The notes below the pieces were generated by a model. The model saw only the letters and a program-made list of their open reading frames with translations, was not told the origin of the DNA and searched no databases. A stretch of DNA of 28,943 bases, from NCBI GenBank assembly GCA_964554125.1, contig CAZKNG010000024.1:1-28943 (forward strand), written 5' to 3'. Position numbers and translations under genes: made by a program. The DNA comes from JAGHBT01 sp035311885. Its GTDB lineage: Bacteria; Krumholzibacteriota; Krumholzibacteriia; Krumholzibacteriales; WJIX01. Shown here piece by piece: positions 1-7,939 of the stretch (position 1 is its first letter; each line of letters opens with the position of its first letter).

Positions 1-1273
1 TATGGCTATAGCCGCGACAATGACAGGTGACGGGAAAATAATGTGGATGGCTTTACCGATCTTTATGATTACAATCGGACTTATCTCTTCGGTTATAGGG
101 ATATTCTCTATCTCTGCCCTGAAGAAAGTCGGGCCGCAGTCTGCTCTGAGATACAGTACTTATATAAGCGGAATTATATTTATAATTGGAGCTTACTTCG
201 TGATTACTAATTTAGTTGGAGTGCTGAGTCCTTTCTGGGCACTGCTTTCAGGTATTATCGCGGGAATTCTAATTGGTGTAGAGAGTGAATACTTTACCTC
301 CGGTCCGCCGGTACGTGAAGTAGCCAGGGCAAGCGAGACAGGACCTGCTACAACTATAATAACAGGACTCGCGGTAGGATTTCAGAGCGCTGTTCTTCCA
401 ATAATAACTCTTGTTCTGGCGATTTTCGTATCGTTTAAATACGGGGGTGGATTATACGGTATAGCAATTTCCGCAGTAGGTATGCTTTCCACTATAGGTA
501 TAGTAATGTCCACAGATTCATACGGTCCTATCGCTGACAACGCCGGAGGAATAGCTGAGATGTCCGGAGCCGGAGAAGATATAAGAAAGGTTACTGACAA
601 ATTAGACGCGATCGGCAACACGACAGCGGCTGTAGGAAAGGGGTTTGCTCTTGGATCGGCTGCGTTGACCGCCCTTGCCCTTTTCAGCGCCTATCAGAAG
701 ACTGTGGGCCTGGATTCGATAAATCTCACCTCATCGACAACAGTAATAGGTCTTTTCCTCGGCTCTATGATGCCTTTCATGATGGCTTCGATGACTATGA
801 AGGGTGTCGGAAGGGCCGCCAATATGATGGTAAAGGAAATAAGAAGGCAGTTTAAGGAGATTACCGGGTTGATGGAGGGTGAAGCTGAACCAGATGAAGG
901 CAGATGCGTTGATATCGTTACGAGGGCGGCTCTTAAAGAGATGATATTCCCCGGGCTGATCGCCGTCGGGGCTCCCCTTATTGTAGGTTTTCTGATAGGC
1001 CCTGAAGCTCTCGGAGGATTCCTTGCGGGAGCTACAGCTACAGGTGTTCTAATGGGTATATTCATGTCAAACGCGGGCGGAACCTGGGATAACGCCAAGA
1101 AGTGGATAGAGGAGGGGAACCTTGGAGGCAAGGGAACAGAGACTCACTCGGCATCTGTTGTTGGAGACACAGTTGGAGATCCCTTCAAGGATACTTCAGG
1201 ACCGAGCATGAATATTCTCATAAAGCTGATGTCTGTTGTGTCTCTTGTATTTGCGCCTTTACTTATATTGTAA
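1..1273 (+). CDS. hppA: Membrane-bound ion-translocating pyrophosphatase, C-terminal part (partial)
   Basis: This integral membrane enzyme hydrolyses pyrophosphate and uses the energy to pump H+ or Na+ across the cytoplasmic membrane. Only about the last 423 residues are present; the family is usually 650-800 residues, so the gene begins before the window and the ATG at position 2 is probably an internal Met. Visible family signatures are DSYGPIADNAGGIAEM (fragment residues 172-187), GNTTAA (205-210) and, near the end, SNAGGTWDNAKKW and GDTVGDPFKDTSGP. Many hydrophobic segments alternate with short loops. Ala after GNTT, where K+-independent enzymes have Lys, indicates the K+-dependent subfamily. 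Whether it pumps H+ or Na+ cannot be read safely from this fragment. It is followed by two intrinsic terminators, so it does not seem to be co-transcribed with ychF. Confidence 0.95.
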   Translation, partial: MAIAATMTGDGKIMWMALPIFMITIGLISSVIGIFSISALKKVGPQSALRYSTYISGIIFIIGAYFVITNLVGVLSPFWALLSGIIAGILIGVESEYFTSGPPVREVARASETGPATTIITGLAVGFQSAVLPIITLVLAIFVSFKYGGGLYGIAISAVGMLSTIGIVMSTDSYGPIADNAGGIAEMSGAGEDIRKVTDKLDAIGNTTAAVGKGFALGSAALTALALFSAYQKTVGLDSINLTSSTTVIGLFLGSMMPFMMASMTMKGVGRAANMMVKEIRRQFKEITGLMEGEAEPDEGRCVDIVTRAALKEMIFPGLIAVGAPLIVGFLIGPEALGGFLAGATATGVLMGIFMSNAGGTWDNAKKWIEEGNLGGKGTETHSASVVGDTVGDPFKDTSGPSMNILIKLMSVVSLVFAPLLIL

Positions 1274-1376
1274 AGGGGGAGTTAATAATCTTGTAGTGTA
1301 TATCTTTTTCCGGTCGTTCTGCGAGCGGTTAAATTTACCGGAGATTCACAGGTTGGAAATTTGAGTAAGATTTCAA

Positions 1377-1414
1377 GTCTCTGCCCCGTATATGCTGGGC
1401 AGAGACTTTTTTTT
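1377..1414 (+). terminator. Intrinsic terminator after hppA
   Basis: A perfect 10-bp stem, GTCTCTGCCC (1377-1386) with GGGCAGAGAC (1397-1406), has a 10-nt loop and is followed directly by eight T residues (1407-1414). This is a textbook rho-independent terminator about 100 nt after the hppA stop. Confidence 0.93.
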
Positions 1415-1447
1415 GTCCTATAATAACAATGGGGTATCAAAAAATCC

Positions 1448-1472
1448 TTGCGGATCCTTATCCGCAATTTTT
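1448..1472 (+). terminator. Second intrinsic terminator
   Basis: A perfect 8-bp stem, TTGCGGAT (1448-1455) with ATCCGCAA (1460-1467), has a CCTT loop and is followed by TTTTT. A run of A residues just upstream would give a T-run on the other strand, so it may work in both directions. It backs up the terminator at 1377 and isolates ychF from hppA. Confidence 0.75.
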
Positions 1473-1498
1473 AACCTGTTACTCTGGCAGCATAGGAT

Positions 1499-1527
1499 TT
1501 GAGATTGTGTATTTCTCGCAGTATAAA
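1499..1527 (+). promoter_or_regulatory. Sigma70-like promoter of the ychF operon
   Basis: TTGAGA (1499-1504) and TATAAA (1522-1527) each match five of six consensus bases and are separated by the optimal 17 bp. The pair lies just after two terminators and about 50 bp before the ychF start, which implies a leader of roughly 40-45 nt. It is inferred from consensus only. Confidence 0.6.
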
Positions 1528-1577
1528 GATTATAGTGAGCTTTTAAGAGGCGGTTATTGTTTGAAGGAAGGAGCGCT

Positions 1578-2672
1578 ATGGCACTAACGGTTGGAATAAT
1601 AGGCCTTCCGAATGTGGGGAAATCAACCCTTCTCAACGCTCTGGCCAGTACTGAGGCCGAAGCGTCTAACTACCCTTTTTGTACTATAGATTCCAATAAG
1701 GGTGTTGTAGCAGTCCCCGACAAGAGGCTCGAAAGACTCGCGGAGGTCATTAATCCGGTTGACGTAATACCTTCTACAATTACATTCGTTGACATCGCGG
1801 GATTAGTGAAGGGAGCCAGCAGAGGAGAGGGATTGGGCAACAGGTTTCTTCATCATATAAGAGAGGCGGATGTGCTGGCTCACGTTTTGAGAGCATTTAA
1901 TGATTCTAACGTCAGTCATATACAGGGTGATATAGATCCCGCTAAGGATCTGGAGATAATCGAGACCGAATTATTCCTTTCAGATATTGAGCGTGTCGAA
2001 TCTCAGATCGCGAAAGAAAAAACAAAAACCAGAGCACAAAAGAAGAAGGAGAGAAAAGACCTCGAATTTCTGAGTGAGATTCGAGATAAACTTTCCAGAC
2101 AGGAAAGAATAAATAGTAATGACTACGCCCATCATAAAAGGGATATTTTATGTGATCTTAATCTTCTTATGGCAAAACCTGTAATTTTTGTTATTAATTC
2201 GGGGGAGGATTCCACTGAGGATGGAGAATTTTCAAAAGTACGGGGTATAATAGGATCAAAGATAGAGGAAAAGGACTCTGTAATTATCTCGGCGAAGGTC
2301 GAAAGTGAAATATCAAAACTTCCGGATGGAGAAAAAGGAGAGTATATGGAGGCTCTCGGGATAGATGGCGTGGCGATTGATAAATTTATAGAAAAATGCC
2401 ATAATCTTCTCGGTTTAATAAGGTATTATACAAAAGCTAAGGGTAAACTTCAGGCATGGTCGATAAGGGACGGGACTCTGGCTCCGCAAGCGGCGGGAAA
2501 GATTCACAGTGATATGGAAAAGGGGTTTATACGAGCTAAAGTAATGAATTCTGAAGATTTGATATCTCTTGGAAATGAAAATGAATTAAAGAAGAAGGGT
2601 CTTTTGAGAACGGAAGGCCACGATTATATTATAAGAGACGGAGATGTAATAGAATATCTTTTTAACGGATAA
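1578..2672 (+). CDS. ychF: Ribosome-binding ATPase YchF/EngD (Obg-family P-loop protein)
   Basis: A 364-residue cytoplasmic P-loop ATPase of the TRAFAC/Obg class that binds 70S ribosomes and, in E. coli, influences translation and stress responses. The Walker A is GLPNVGKST near the N-terminus, followed by a G3-type DIAGLVKGASRGEGLGN, which is characteristic of YchF. The middle has the charged helical insertion KEKTKTRAQKKKERKD. The G4-like element is INSGE in place of the NKxD of true GTPases, consistent with the family's ATP preference. The C-terminus is a TGS domain (about residues 280-364) with LIRYYTKAKGKLQAWSIRDGT. The start is the ATG at 1578 with GGAAGGAG five to six bases upstream; an in-frame TTG at 1557 has no ribosome site. 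The length matches the usual 363 residues. It leads a probable operon with archease, rtcB and ogt. Confidence 0.95.
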   Translation: MALTVGIIGLPNVGKSTLLNALASTEAEASNYPFCTIDSNKGVVAVPDKRLERLAEVINPVDVIPSTITFVDIAGLVKGASRGEGLGNRFLHHIREADVLAHVLRAFNDSNVSHIQGDIDPAKDLEIIETELFLSDIERVESQIAKEKTKTRAQKKKERKDLEFLSEIRDKLSRQERINSNDYAHHKRDILCDLNLLMAKPVIFVINSGEDSTEDGEFSKVRGIIGSKIEEKDSVIISAKVESEISKLPDGEKGEYMEALGIDGVAIDKFIEKCHNLLGLIRYYTKAKGKLQAWSIRDGTLAPQAAGKIHSDMEKGFIRAKVMNSEDLISLGNENELKKKGLLRTEGHDYIIRDGDVIEYLFNG

Positions 2673-2702
2673 AGAGGGATATTTATATATCATAGGTGGA
2701 AT

Positions 2703-3143
2703 ATGATCAGTGTATATGGCCATGAAACAATAGAACATATTGCTGATATGGGGATAAGGGGATGGGGTGCGACTAAGGAGGACGCTTTCAGGGAAGTTGG
2801 ACTTGCTCTCGCCGAATTGATGTTCGATGTAGAGGGTATAGACGCAGAAGATAATATTGAAGTTGAATGCTCAGAACCTGAACTTGAAGACCTCCTGGTA
2901 GAATTCTTAAACAGGTTTCTCTGCAGAATGGATATTGAAGAATTGGTATGCGTGGGTTTAGATGTTGAATCAATAGAACTCACCGGCGGATCTTATAATA
3001 TTAAAGCGAAAGCGGGATGTATAAAGAGAAGCGGTGTGAAAGAAAGATTGCTTCATGAGGTGAAAGCCGCGACCTACTGTGGGGCGAAAGTAGAGATCTC
3101 CGATTCAGGAATATGGGAGGCCGTCTGTGTTGTAGATATGTAG
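2703..3143 (+). CDS. Archease, RtcB activator
   Basis: A 146-residue archease-family protein. Archease helps the RNA ligase RtcB become guanylylated and turn over repeatedly, so it works in tRNA splicing or RNA repair. It matches the family in length, in the N-terminal HIADMGIRGWG (normally H-T-A-D-I-G-I), in the LMFDVEG segment, and in the C-terminal LLHEVKAATYCGAKVE followed by WEAVCVVDM. Asp15 and Asp145 fall where the family's metal-binding acidic residues lie. The His usually found in the KAATYHG segment is Cys126 here. It sits 30 nt after ychF and 85 nt before rtcB, and that pairing with its known client is strong support. Confidence 0.92.
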   Translation: MISVYGHETIEHIADMGIRGWGATKEDAFREVGLALAELMFDVEGIDAEDNIEVECSEPELEDLLVEFLNRFLCRMDIEELVCVGLDVESIELTGGSYNIKAKAGCIKRSGVKERLLHEVKAATYCGAKVEISDSGIWEAVCVVDM

Positions 3144-3228
3144 AGAGGAAACAGCGGCGGACGGATTTGAGTATCTTCGTAAGTCCCTTGGATAACCTCG
3201 ATTCTGGATTTTAGAGAGGGGGTTAACT

Positions 3229-4689
3229 TTGAATGGAAGTGAGATAGGAATTCATAAAATTAATGATTATCTCTGGGAGATTCCGGCAAGAGGTGACATG
3301 ATAGTGCCCGCCAGAATATACGCTGACAGAGAATCTATCGATTTTCTTCTTGAGGAAAGCAGAACCAAGCAGTGGGATGCCCTGTTGCAGATACAGAACG
3401 TGGCAAAGCTTAAGGGTATTCAGAAAGCCGCTCTGGCTATGGCGGATATACACCCCGGATATGGATTTCCAATAGGTGGTGTTGGAGCGTTTGACCTCGA
3501 AGAAGGTGTTGTAACGCTGGCGGGTGTTGGTTTCGATATTAATTGCGGTGTCAGGTCGATCTTTGTCTCCTTGCCGCGTGAGGATATAGAAGATAAAAAG
3601 GAGGAACTGGCCGGTGAGCTCTTTAAGTTGATCCCGGCTGGTCTGGGAGCGACCGGTTCATTAAAGTTAACCCTTAAAGAGATCGACTCCGTTCTGAAAG
3701 AGGGGGCCCTGTTTTCTCTCAATCGCGGATACGGCACAACAGAGGATCTCGAGTTTATCGAGGAGAGGGGAAGGGTTGAAGGAGCGGACCCGGCTAAAGT
3801 AAGCATTCAAGCTAAGAAAAGACAATTAAAACAGATTGGTACATTGGGATCGGGAAATCACTACATTGAAGTTCAGTATGTGGATAAGGTATATTTTAAG
3901 GAAGCCGCCGCAATTTTCGGCCTTTCGGAAGGTTCTGTTGTTGTAAGTATTCACACGGGCAGTAGAGCGTTGGGCCACCAGATCGGCACCGATTATCAGA
4001 AGGTCTTAAGTAAAGCTTCTCAACGTTACGGAATTCCGGTATATGAGAGGGAGTTGGTGGGCGCGCCGATAGGGAGCAGGGAGGGGAGAGATTATATATC
4101 CGCTGTAAGGGCGGGGATTAACTGCGGTTTTGCAAATAGACAGGCGATATCGGGTTTGGTTAGAAAGGCGTTTAACAGAATATTTTCAACGCGAGAGAGT
4201 GATATAAGAACTGTTTACGAGGTTGGGCATAACAATCTGAAAGTTGAAAAACACTTAATTAATGACGTGGAAAAGGAACTTCTGGTTCACAGGAAAGGAG
4301 CTACAAGGGCCTTCGGTCCGGGAAGGAGTGAAGTTCCCTGTAAATATCGCGAAGTAGGTCATCCCGTTCTCGTAGGAGGGACGATGGGGACAGCCTCTTA
4401 TATTCTCGTAGGAACTGAAAAGGGGATGAAAGACACCTTCGGCAGTGCTGTTCACGGAGCCGGCAGGGTTAAATCGAGGAAAAAGGCGAGAAAATCGGTT
4501 AGAGGTGAAAAGGTGATTGAGGAACTCGCGGAAAAGGGGATTATTGTTATGTCTCATAGTAAGAGAGGGGCGGCTGAGGAATCACCCTCTGCCTACAAGG
4601 ATGTGGATCAAGTCGTAAATATTATGGAGGGAGCAGGGATCAGCAGACGTGTCGTCAGTCTGAGGCCGGTAATATGTGTAAAGGGATAG
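3229..4689 (+). CDS. rtcB: RNA-splicing ligase RtcB (3'-phosphate/5'-OH ligase)
   Basis: A 486-residue RtcB joins RNA 3'-phosphate or 2',3'-cyclic-phosphate ends to 5'-OH ends using GTP and Mn2+ through a GMP-histidine intermediate. All expected metal and catalytic residues are visible: Asp103 and Cys106 in GFDINCGVRS, His211 in GSGNHYIE, His242 in SIHTGSRALGHQ, His334 in VGHNNLK, and the guanylylated His409 in AVHGAGRVKSR. The full-length start is a TTG at 3229 preceded six bases upstream by GAGAGGGGG. The nearby ATG at 3233 is out of frame, and the next in-frame Met would remove conserved N-terminal sequence. It lies directly after archease, its activator, and is followed by ogt after 45 nt. 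RtcB may act in tRNA or rRNA repair; the actual substrate is not shown here. Confidence 0.96.
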   Translation: MNGSEIGIHKINDYLWEIPARGDMIVPARIYADRESIDFLLEESRTKQWDALLQIQNVAKLKGIQKAALAMADIHPGYGFPIGGVGAFDLEEGVVTLAGVGFDINCGVRSIFVSLPREDIEDKKEELAGELFKLIPAGLGATGSLKLTLKEIDSVLKEGALFSLNRGYGTTEDLEFIEERGRVEGADPAKVSIQAKKRQLKQIGTLGSGNHYIEVQYVDKVYFKEAAAIFGLSEGSVVVSIHTGSRALGHQIGTDYQKVLSKASQRYGIPVYERELVGAPIGSREGRDYISAVRAGINCGFANRQAISGLVRKAFNRIFSTRESDIRTVYEVGHNNLKVEKHLINDVEKELLVHRKGATRAFGPGRSEVPCKYREVGHPVLVGGTMGTASYILVGTEKGMKDTFGSAVHGAGRVKSRKKARKSVRGEKVIEELAEKGIIVMSHSKRGAAEESPSAYKDVDQVVNIMEGAGISRRVVSLRPVICVKG

Positions 4690-4734
4690 GGCTCTGACTA
4701 CGCTCAGCCGAAACGGCATTTTAGAAAGGGAGAA

Positions 4735-5223
4735 GTGATAAAATTGGCATTCCATGACCACGCTTATTACAATTCGGAGATTGGACCTATAAGAGTCGAA
4801 GCAGAAAATGGTAAAATCACTTTGGTTGAGTTTGATGAAAGCAGACAAAAGTATAACGGCGAAAAATCTCAGAAACCAGGCGGTGCTGTATTAGAATGCG
4901 TCAAACAGCTTGATGAGTATTTCAGGGGTAAAAGAAAGGAGTTTGCTCTTGATTTAAGACTCCAGGGAACTGAATTTCAGCAGAAGGTCTGGAAGACCCT
5001 TATTGATATACCCTACGGAAGGACAGTTTCATACGGGGATATAGCTCATAGGATAGGAAAGATTGGAGCGGCCAGGGCTGTGGGAAACGCAAATTCAAAA
5101 AACAGATTTGTTGTTATTGTTCCCTGCCACCGTGTGATTGGATCGGATGGAGAACTTGTGGGATATGCCAAGGGGCTATACCGTAAAGAATACCTTCTTA
5201 AGCATGAGAAAAAGTTTCTTTAG
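4735..5223 (+). CDS. ogt: Methylated-DNA--protein-cysteine methyltransferase
   Basis: A suicide DNA-repair protein that moves the methyl group from O6-methylguanine (and O4-methylthymine) to its own cysteine. The acceptor is Cys131 in the PCHRVIG motif (130-136). Before it comes the helix-turn-helix region TVSYGDIAHRIG...AARAVGNANSKN (98-123), in which Arg114 is the expected arginine finger. At 162 residues it fits the Ogt class without the Ada N-terminal regulator. The start is uncertain: GTG at 4735 has AAGG five bases upstream, while an in-frame TTG at 4744 is better spaced from GGGAG. It is the last gene of the probable ychF-archease-rtcB-ogt unit. Confidence 0.93.
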   Translation: MIKLAFHDHAYYNSEIGPIRVEAENGKITLVEFDESRQKYNGEKSQKPGGAVLECVKQLDEYFRGKRKEFALDLRLQGTEFQQKVWKTLIDIPYGRTVSYGDIAHRIGKIGAARAVGNANSKNRFVVIVPCHRVIGSDGELVGYAKGLYRKEYLLKHEKKFL

Positions 5224-5238
5224 GAATCAATATTTTAC

Positions 5239-5266
5239 TTGCCTTTTCAACCGGCATAGGTATAAT
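5239..5266 (+). promoter_or_regulatory. Sigma70-like promoter of tdh-kbl
   Basis: TTGCCT (5239-5244) and a perfect TATAAT (5261-5266) are 16 bp apart, in the gap between ogt and the threonine dehydrogenase gene. The implied leader is about 90 nt. A second AT-rich TATAAA lies just downstream. It is inferred from consensus only. Confidence 0.5.
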
Positions 5267-5364
5267 CGAGTATAAATATACTTATATTACCGCAACTTAA
5301 TAAGTAGTAAAACATAAATCGAATTCTTTTTGATCCCTCAGAAAAAAGAAAAGGGAAGGTATTT

Positions 5365-6318
5365 ATGAACAGAATTCTTGTTACAGGATCGGTAGGACAG
5401 ATAGGGTCGGAACTGACGATCTATCTACGCGAAAGGTATGGAGCGGATAATGTGGTGGCGGGAGGCCGTAAGACAAAGCCGAGTAAGGAACTGAAAGAAT
5501 CCGGACCTTTCGAAATAGTAGACTGCACTGATATGGAAGCTATACGCGAAGTTGTAGATAAATATCGGATAGATACTATATATCATCTGGCAGCTTTGTT
5601 GTCTGCTGTGGCTGAGAGTAATCCCCAGTTGGCATGGAATGTTAATATCAATGGGCTTATTAATGTGCTTGAAGTAGCACGGGAGTATGATTGCGCGGTG
5701 TTTACCCCCAGCTCTATCGGCGCCTTCGGACTCAGTACTCCGCTGGATAATACGCCCCAGGACACGATTCAACGGCCGGGAACTATGTATGGCGTAACTA
5801 AGGTATCGGGCGAACTGCTGTGTGATTATTATTATAAGAAATATGGTGTAGATACAAGGGGTGTTCGTTATCCCGGTATTATTTCCTATGTGACTCCTCC
5901 CGGGGGAGGCACGACCGATTACGCTGTGGAAATATTCTATGAAGCTATAAAGAAGAAAAAGTATACCTGTTTTCTCAAGCGTGGTACAAAGCTCGATATG
6001 ATGTATATGCCGGATGCTTTGAAGGCCGCGGTTGACCTGATGGAGGCGGACCCCGGTAAGCTTAAACACAGGAATGCCTTTAATGTAACGGCAATGAGCT
6101 TTGCTCCTGAAGAGATCAGCGCGGAAGTTAAAAGGATTATACCGGATTTCACGATGGATTACGATGTTGATCCGCTCCGGCAGGAAATCGCCGAATCCTG
6201 GCCTAACTATATGGACGATACCGCCGCGAAGGATCAATGGGGATGGAATCCCGATTACGATTTGCCCGCGATGTGTGAAGATATGATTGAAAAATTAAGA
6301 GTCAAACTGGAAAAGTAA
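5365..6318 (+). CDS. L-threonine 3-dehydrogenase, short-chain (SDR/epimerase-like) type
   Basis: A 317-residue NAD-dependent oxidoreductase of the extended SDR family. It most resembles the short-chain L-threonine dehydrogenases of Bacteroidetes and animals rather than the zinc-dependent E. coli Tdh. The Rossmann glycine motif is TGSVGQIGS (7-15), followed by YHLAALLSAVAE (73-84) and the catalytic-region PSSIGAFG with MYGVTK, giving Tyr142 and Lys146 as the YxxxK pair. The C-terminal part carries YPGIIS and the glycine-rich PPGGGTTDYA loop. It would oxidise threonine to 2-amino-3-ketobutyrate, the substrate of the next gene's product 16 nt downstream; that linkage is the main reason for preferring this over a sugar epimerase. 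The ATG has GGGAAGG six bases upstream. Confidence 0.9.
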   Translation: MNRILVTGSVGQIGSELTIYLRERYGADNVVAGGRKTKPSKELKESGPFEIVDCTDMEAIREVVDKYRIDTIYHLAALLSAVAESNPQLAWNVNINGLINVLEVAREYDCAVFTPSSIGAFGLSTPLDNTPQDTIQRPGTMYGVTKVSGELLCDYYYKKYGVDTRGVRYPGIISYVTPPGGGTTDYAVEIFYEAIKKKKYTCFLKRGTKLDMMYMPDALKAAVDLMEADPGKLKHRNAFNVTAMSFAPEEISAEVKRIIPDFTMDYDVDPLRQEIAESWPNYMDDTAAKDQWGWNPDYDLPAMCEDMIEKLRVKLEK

Positions 6319-6334
6319 CCGACAGGAGGAAGGT

Positions 6335-7567
6335 ATGGCGTTAGATAGATTAAACAGGGTATTGACCGATCAAGTAAATGAACTGGTTTCTAAAGGAACG
6401 GCGAAGGGTAAAGAGGATATAATTGTCGGAGTCAAAAAAGCTCAAGGGGAAAAAGGTCCCAGATATTTTCTCAAAGGGGAAGGGGAAAAGGAATTTCTCC
6501 GCATGAACTCGAATTCTTATCTTGGATTAACCCTTCAGGAAGATATCATTAAAGCTGAAGAAGATGCTTCCAGAGAATTTGGCGTGGGACCTGGCGCTGT
6601 CCGTTTTATTAACGGTACCTTCAAAGCCCACAGGGATCTAGAGAAGAAACTCGCGGAATTTCATAAATATGAAGACGCGATGATTTACAGCGCCGCTTAC
6701 GCTACAATGATTGGTGTTTTTGCCGCTCTTACTTCCAAGGAAACAATAATAATAAGTGATGAACTGAATCATAATTGTATAATCAACGCGATTCGTCTCT
6801 CGAGGCCAAAAGATAAGAAGATATACAAACACAACGATATGGAAGAACTCGAAGAAAAAATAAAAGAATCTGTGGGCAAATGTAAGAGAGTGCTGATTGT
6901 AACGGATGGAATTTTCAGTATGAGAGGGGATAACGCGCCTCTCGATGTCATCTCAGAGCTTTCAAAGAGATACGATTCTGAATTCCCTGAAAATATAATG
7001 TTAATGGTCGATGATTCCCATGGAATTGGCGCTATAGGCGAGACCGGGCGGGGTGTCGAAGAATACACAAACGCGGACAGTGTCGATGTCTTAATCGGCA
7101 CTCTGGGGAAAGCGTTTGGTGTAAATGGAGGATATGTTGTATCAAGCGAAGCGGTTACGCGGTTTCTCAGGGAGAAAGCGGTAACCTATATCTATTCCAA
7201 TCCGATAACCGTCGGTGAAGCTGCCGCCTGTATCAAGGCAATAGAGTTTCTTGACAGTGAAAAGGGACTCGAACGCCTTAAATATGTGGGCAAACTGATG
7301 AAAAGATTTGAGAATGGATTAGACAAGCTTGGATTCGAATATATCAAGAGCGATCATCCAATTGTTCCGCTTATGGTCAGAGACACCGAGAAAACTACTG
7401 AAATTGTGAGTTATCTTAAAGAAAACGGCGTCCTGTCAACCGGGTTGAATTTCCCCGTTGTGCCGCGCGGTGATCAGGAAATCCGTTTTCAGGTAAATGG
7501 GAATCACACCCCTTACGATATTGATTTTGTTCTGGAATTACTTAAGAAGTATAAAGAGAATCATTAA
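6335..7567 (+). CDS. kbl: 2-amino-3-ketobutyrate CoA ligase (glycine C-acetyltransferase)
   Basis: A 410-residue PLP enzyme of the alpha-oxoamine synthase family. With CoA it would cleave 2-amino-3-ketobutyrate into glycine and acetyl-CoA, completing threonine breakdown begun by the upstream dehydrogenase. Visible features are NSNSYLGL (substrate end), the VDDSHGIGAIGETGRG segment with Asp226/Asp227 and His229 near the PLP ring, and the PLP lysine Lys259 in GTLGKAFGVNGGY. The start ATG has AGGAGG five bases upstream. The family also includes 8-amino-7-oxononanoate and 5-aminolevulinate synthases. The tight pairing with a threonine dehydrogenase and the absence of biotin genes support Kbl. Confidence 0.88.
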   Translation: MALDRLNRVLTDQVNELVSKGTAKGKEDIIVGVKKAQGEKGPRYFLKGEGEKEFLRMNSNSYLGLTLQEDIIKAEEDASREFGVGPGAVRFINGTFKAHRDLEKKLAEFHKYEDAMIYSAAYATMIGVFAALTSKETIIISDELNHNCIINAIRLSRPKDKKIYKHNDMEELEEKIKESVGKCKRVLIVTDGIFSMRGDNAPLDVISELSKRYDSEFPENIMLMVDDSHGIGAIGETGRGVEEYTNADSVDVLIGTLGKAFGVNGGYVVSSEAVTRFLREKAVTYIYSNPITVGEAAACIKAIEFLDSEKGLERLKYVGKLMKRFENGLDKLGFEYIKSDHPIVPLMVRDTEKTTEIVSYLKENGVLSTGLNFPVVPRGDQEIRFQVNGNHTPYDIDFVLELLKKYKENH

Positions 7568-7673
7568 GGCGACCGGCAGGTTTGGGTAAAGATCAGAAAA
7601 CCCCTCTGTCGCAAAGCATGGTGGCTGCAACAACCAATATAACAGGAAGTTATAGTGATTTCTTAATGTGATT
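7559..7673 (+). ncRNA. Possible structured leader RNA (weak riboswitch candidate)
   Basis: In the 372-nt gap after kbl, this stretch can form several nested helices. The 5' AATC-ATTAAG (7559-7568, overlapping the kbl stop) can pair with CTTAAT-GTGATT (7662-7673) around the whole element. GCGAC pairs with GTCGC (7569-7573/7608-7612) above an inner GGTTT/AAACC helix. TGGT pairs with ACCA (7619-7622/7633-7636), and TATAAC pairs with GTTATA (7638-7643/7649-7654). It contains GTCGCAAAGC (7608-7617), one base from the GACGCAAAGC core of cyclic-di-GMP-I (GEMM) riboswitches. The GEMM hairpin with a GNAA loop immediately before that core is not evident, so I do not assign it. A terminator follows at 7764 and a secreted-protein gene at 7940. 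Confidence 0.25.
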
Positions 7674-7763
7674 TAGAGTAATCTTTAGTTGACTGCTTGT
7701 TTAAACATTATTTTTGTCTTTCTAAGTCACTGGGCGGTATTGTCAGTATTAAAAAGGAAAATT

Positions 7764-7798
7764 ATGGGGTACTGTTAGTAGAGACAGTACCCCATTTT
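7764..7798 (+). terminator. Intrinsic terminator or attenuator before the FG-GAP-like gene
   Basis: A perfect 12-bp stem, ATGGGGTACTGT (7764-7775) with ACAGTACCCCAT (7784-7795), has an 8-nt loop and a short T-tract (7795-7798). It may end the tdh-kbl transcript. If the region upstream is a regulatory leader, it could instead be that leader's expression platform. Confidence 0.65.
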
Positions 7799-7939
7799 CA
7801 TTATAGAGCTATATAGAGTATAGGTGAAATCTAATCCGATAGAAATAGATTTAAGGTACGATTTTACTTTAATTCAATGCCATAGATAAGTTATCCTTGA
7901 GTTTGTCTATTTATAAGAGGAATAAACAAGGGAGATATT

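Noticed and set aside
5425..6237. A 270-codon open frame on the minus strand opposite tdh
   Set aside because: It is entirely antisense to a well-recognised enzyme, has no domain signature and no ribosome site.
7608..7617. Firm assignment of a c-di-GMP-I riboswitch
   Set aside because: Only the GCAAAGC core fits; the tetraloop hairpin and 3' closing strand of the family are not evident, so it is kept as a weak candidate.
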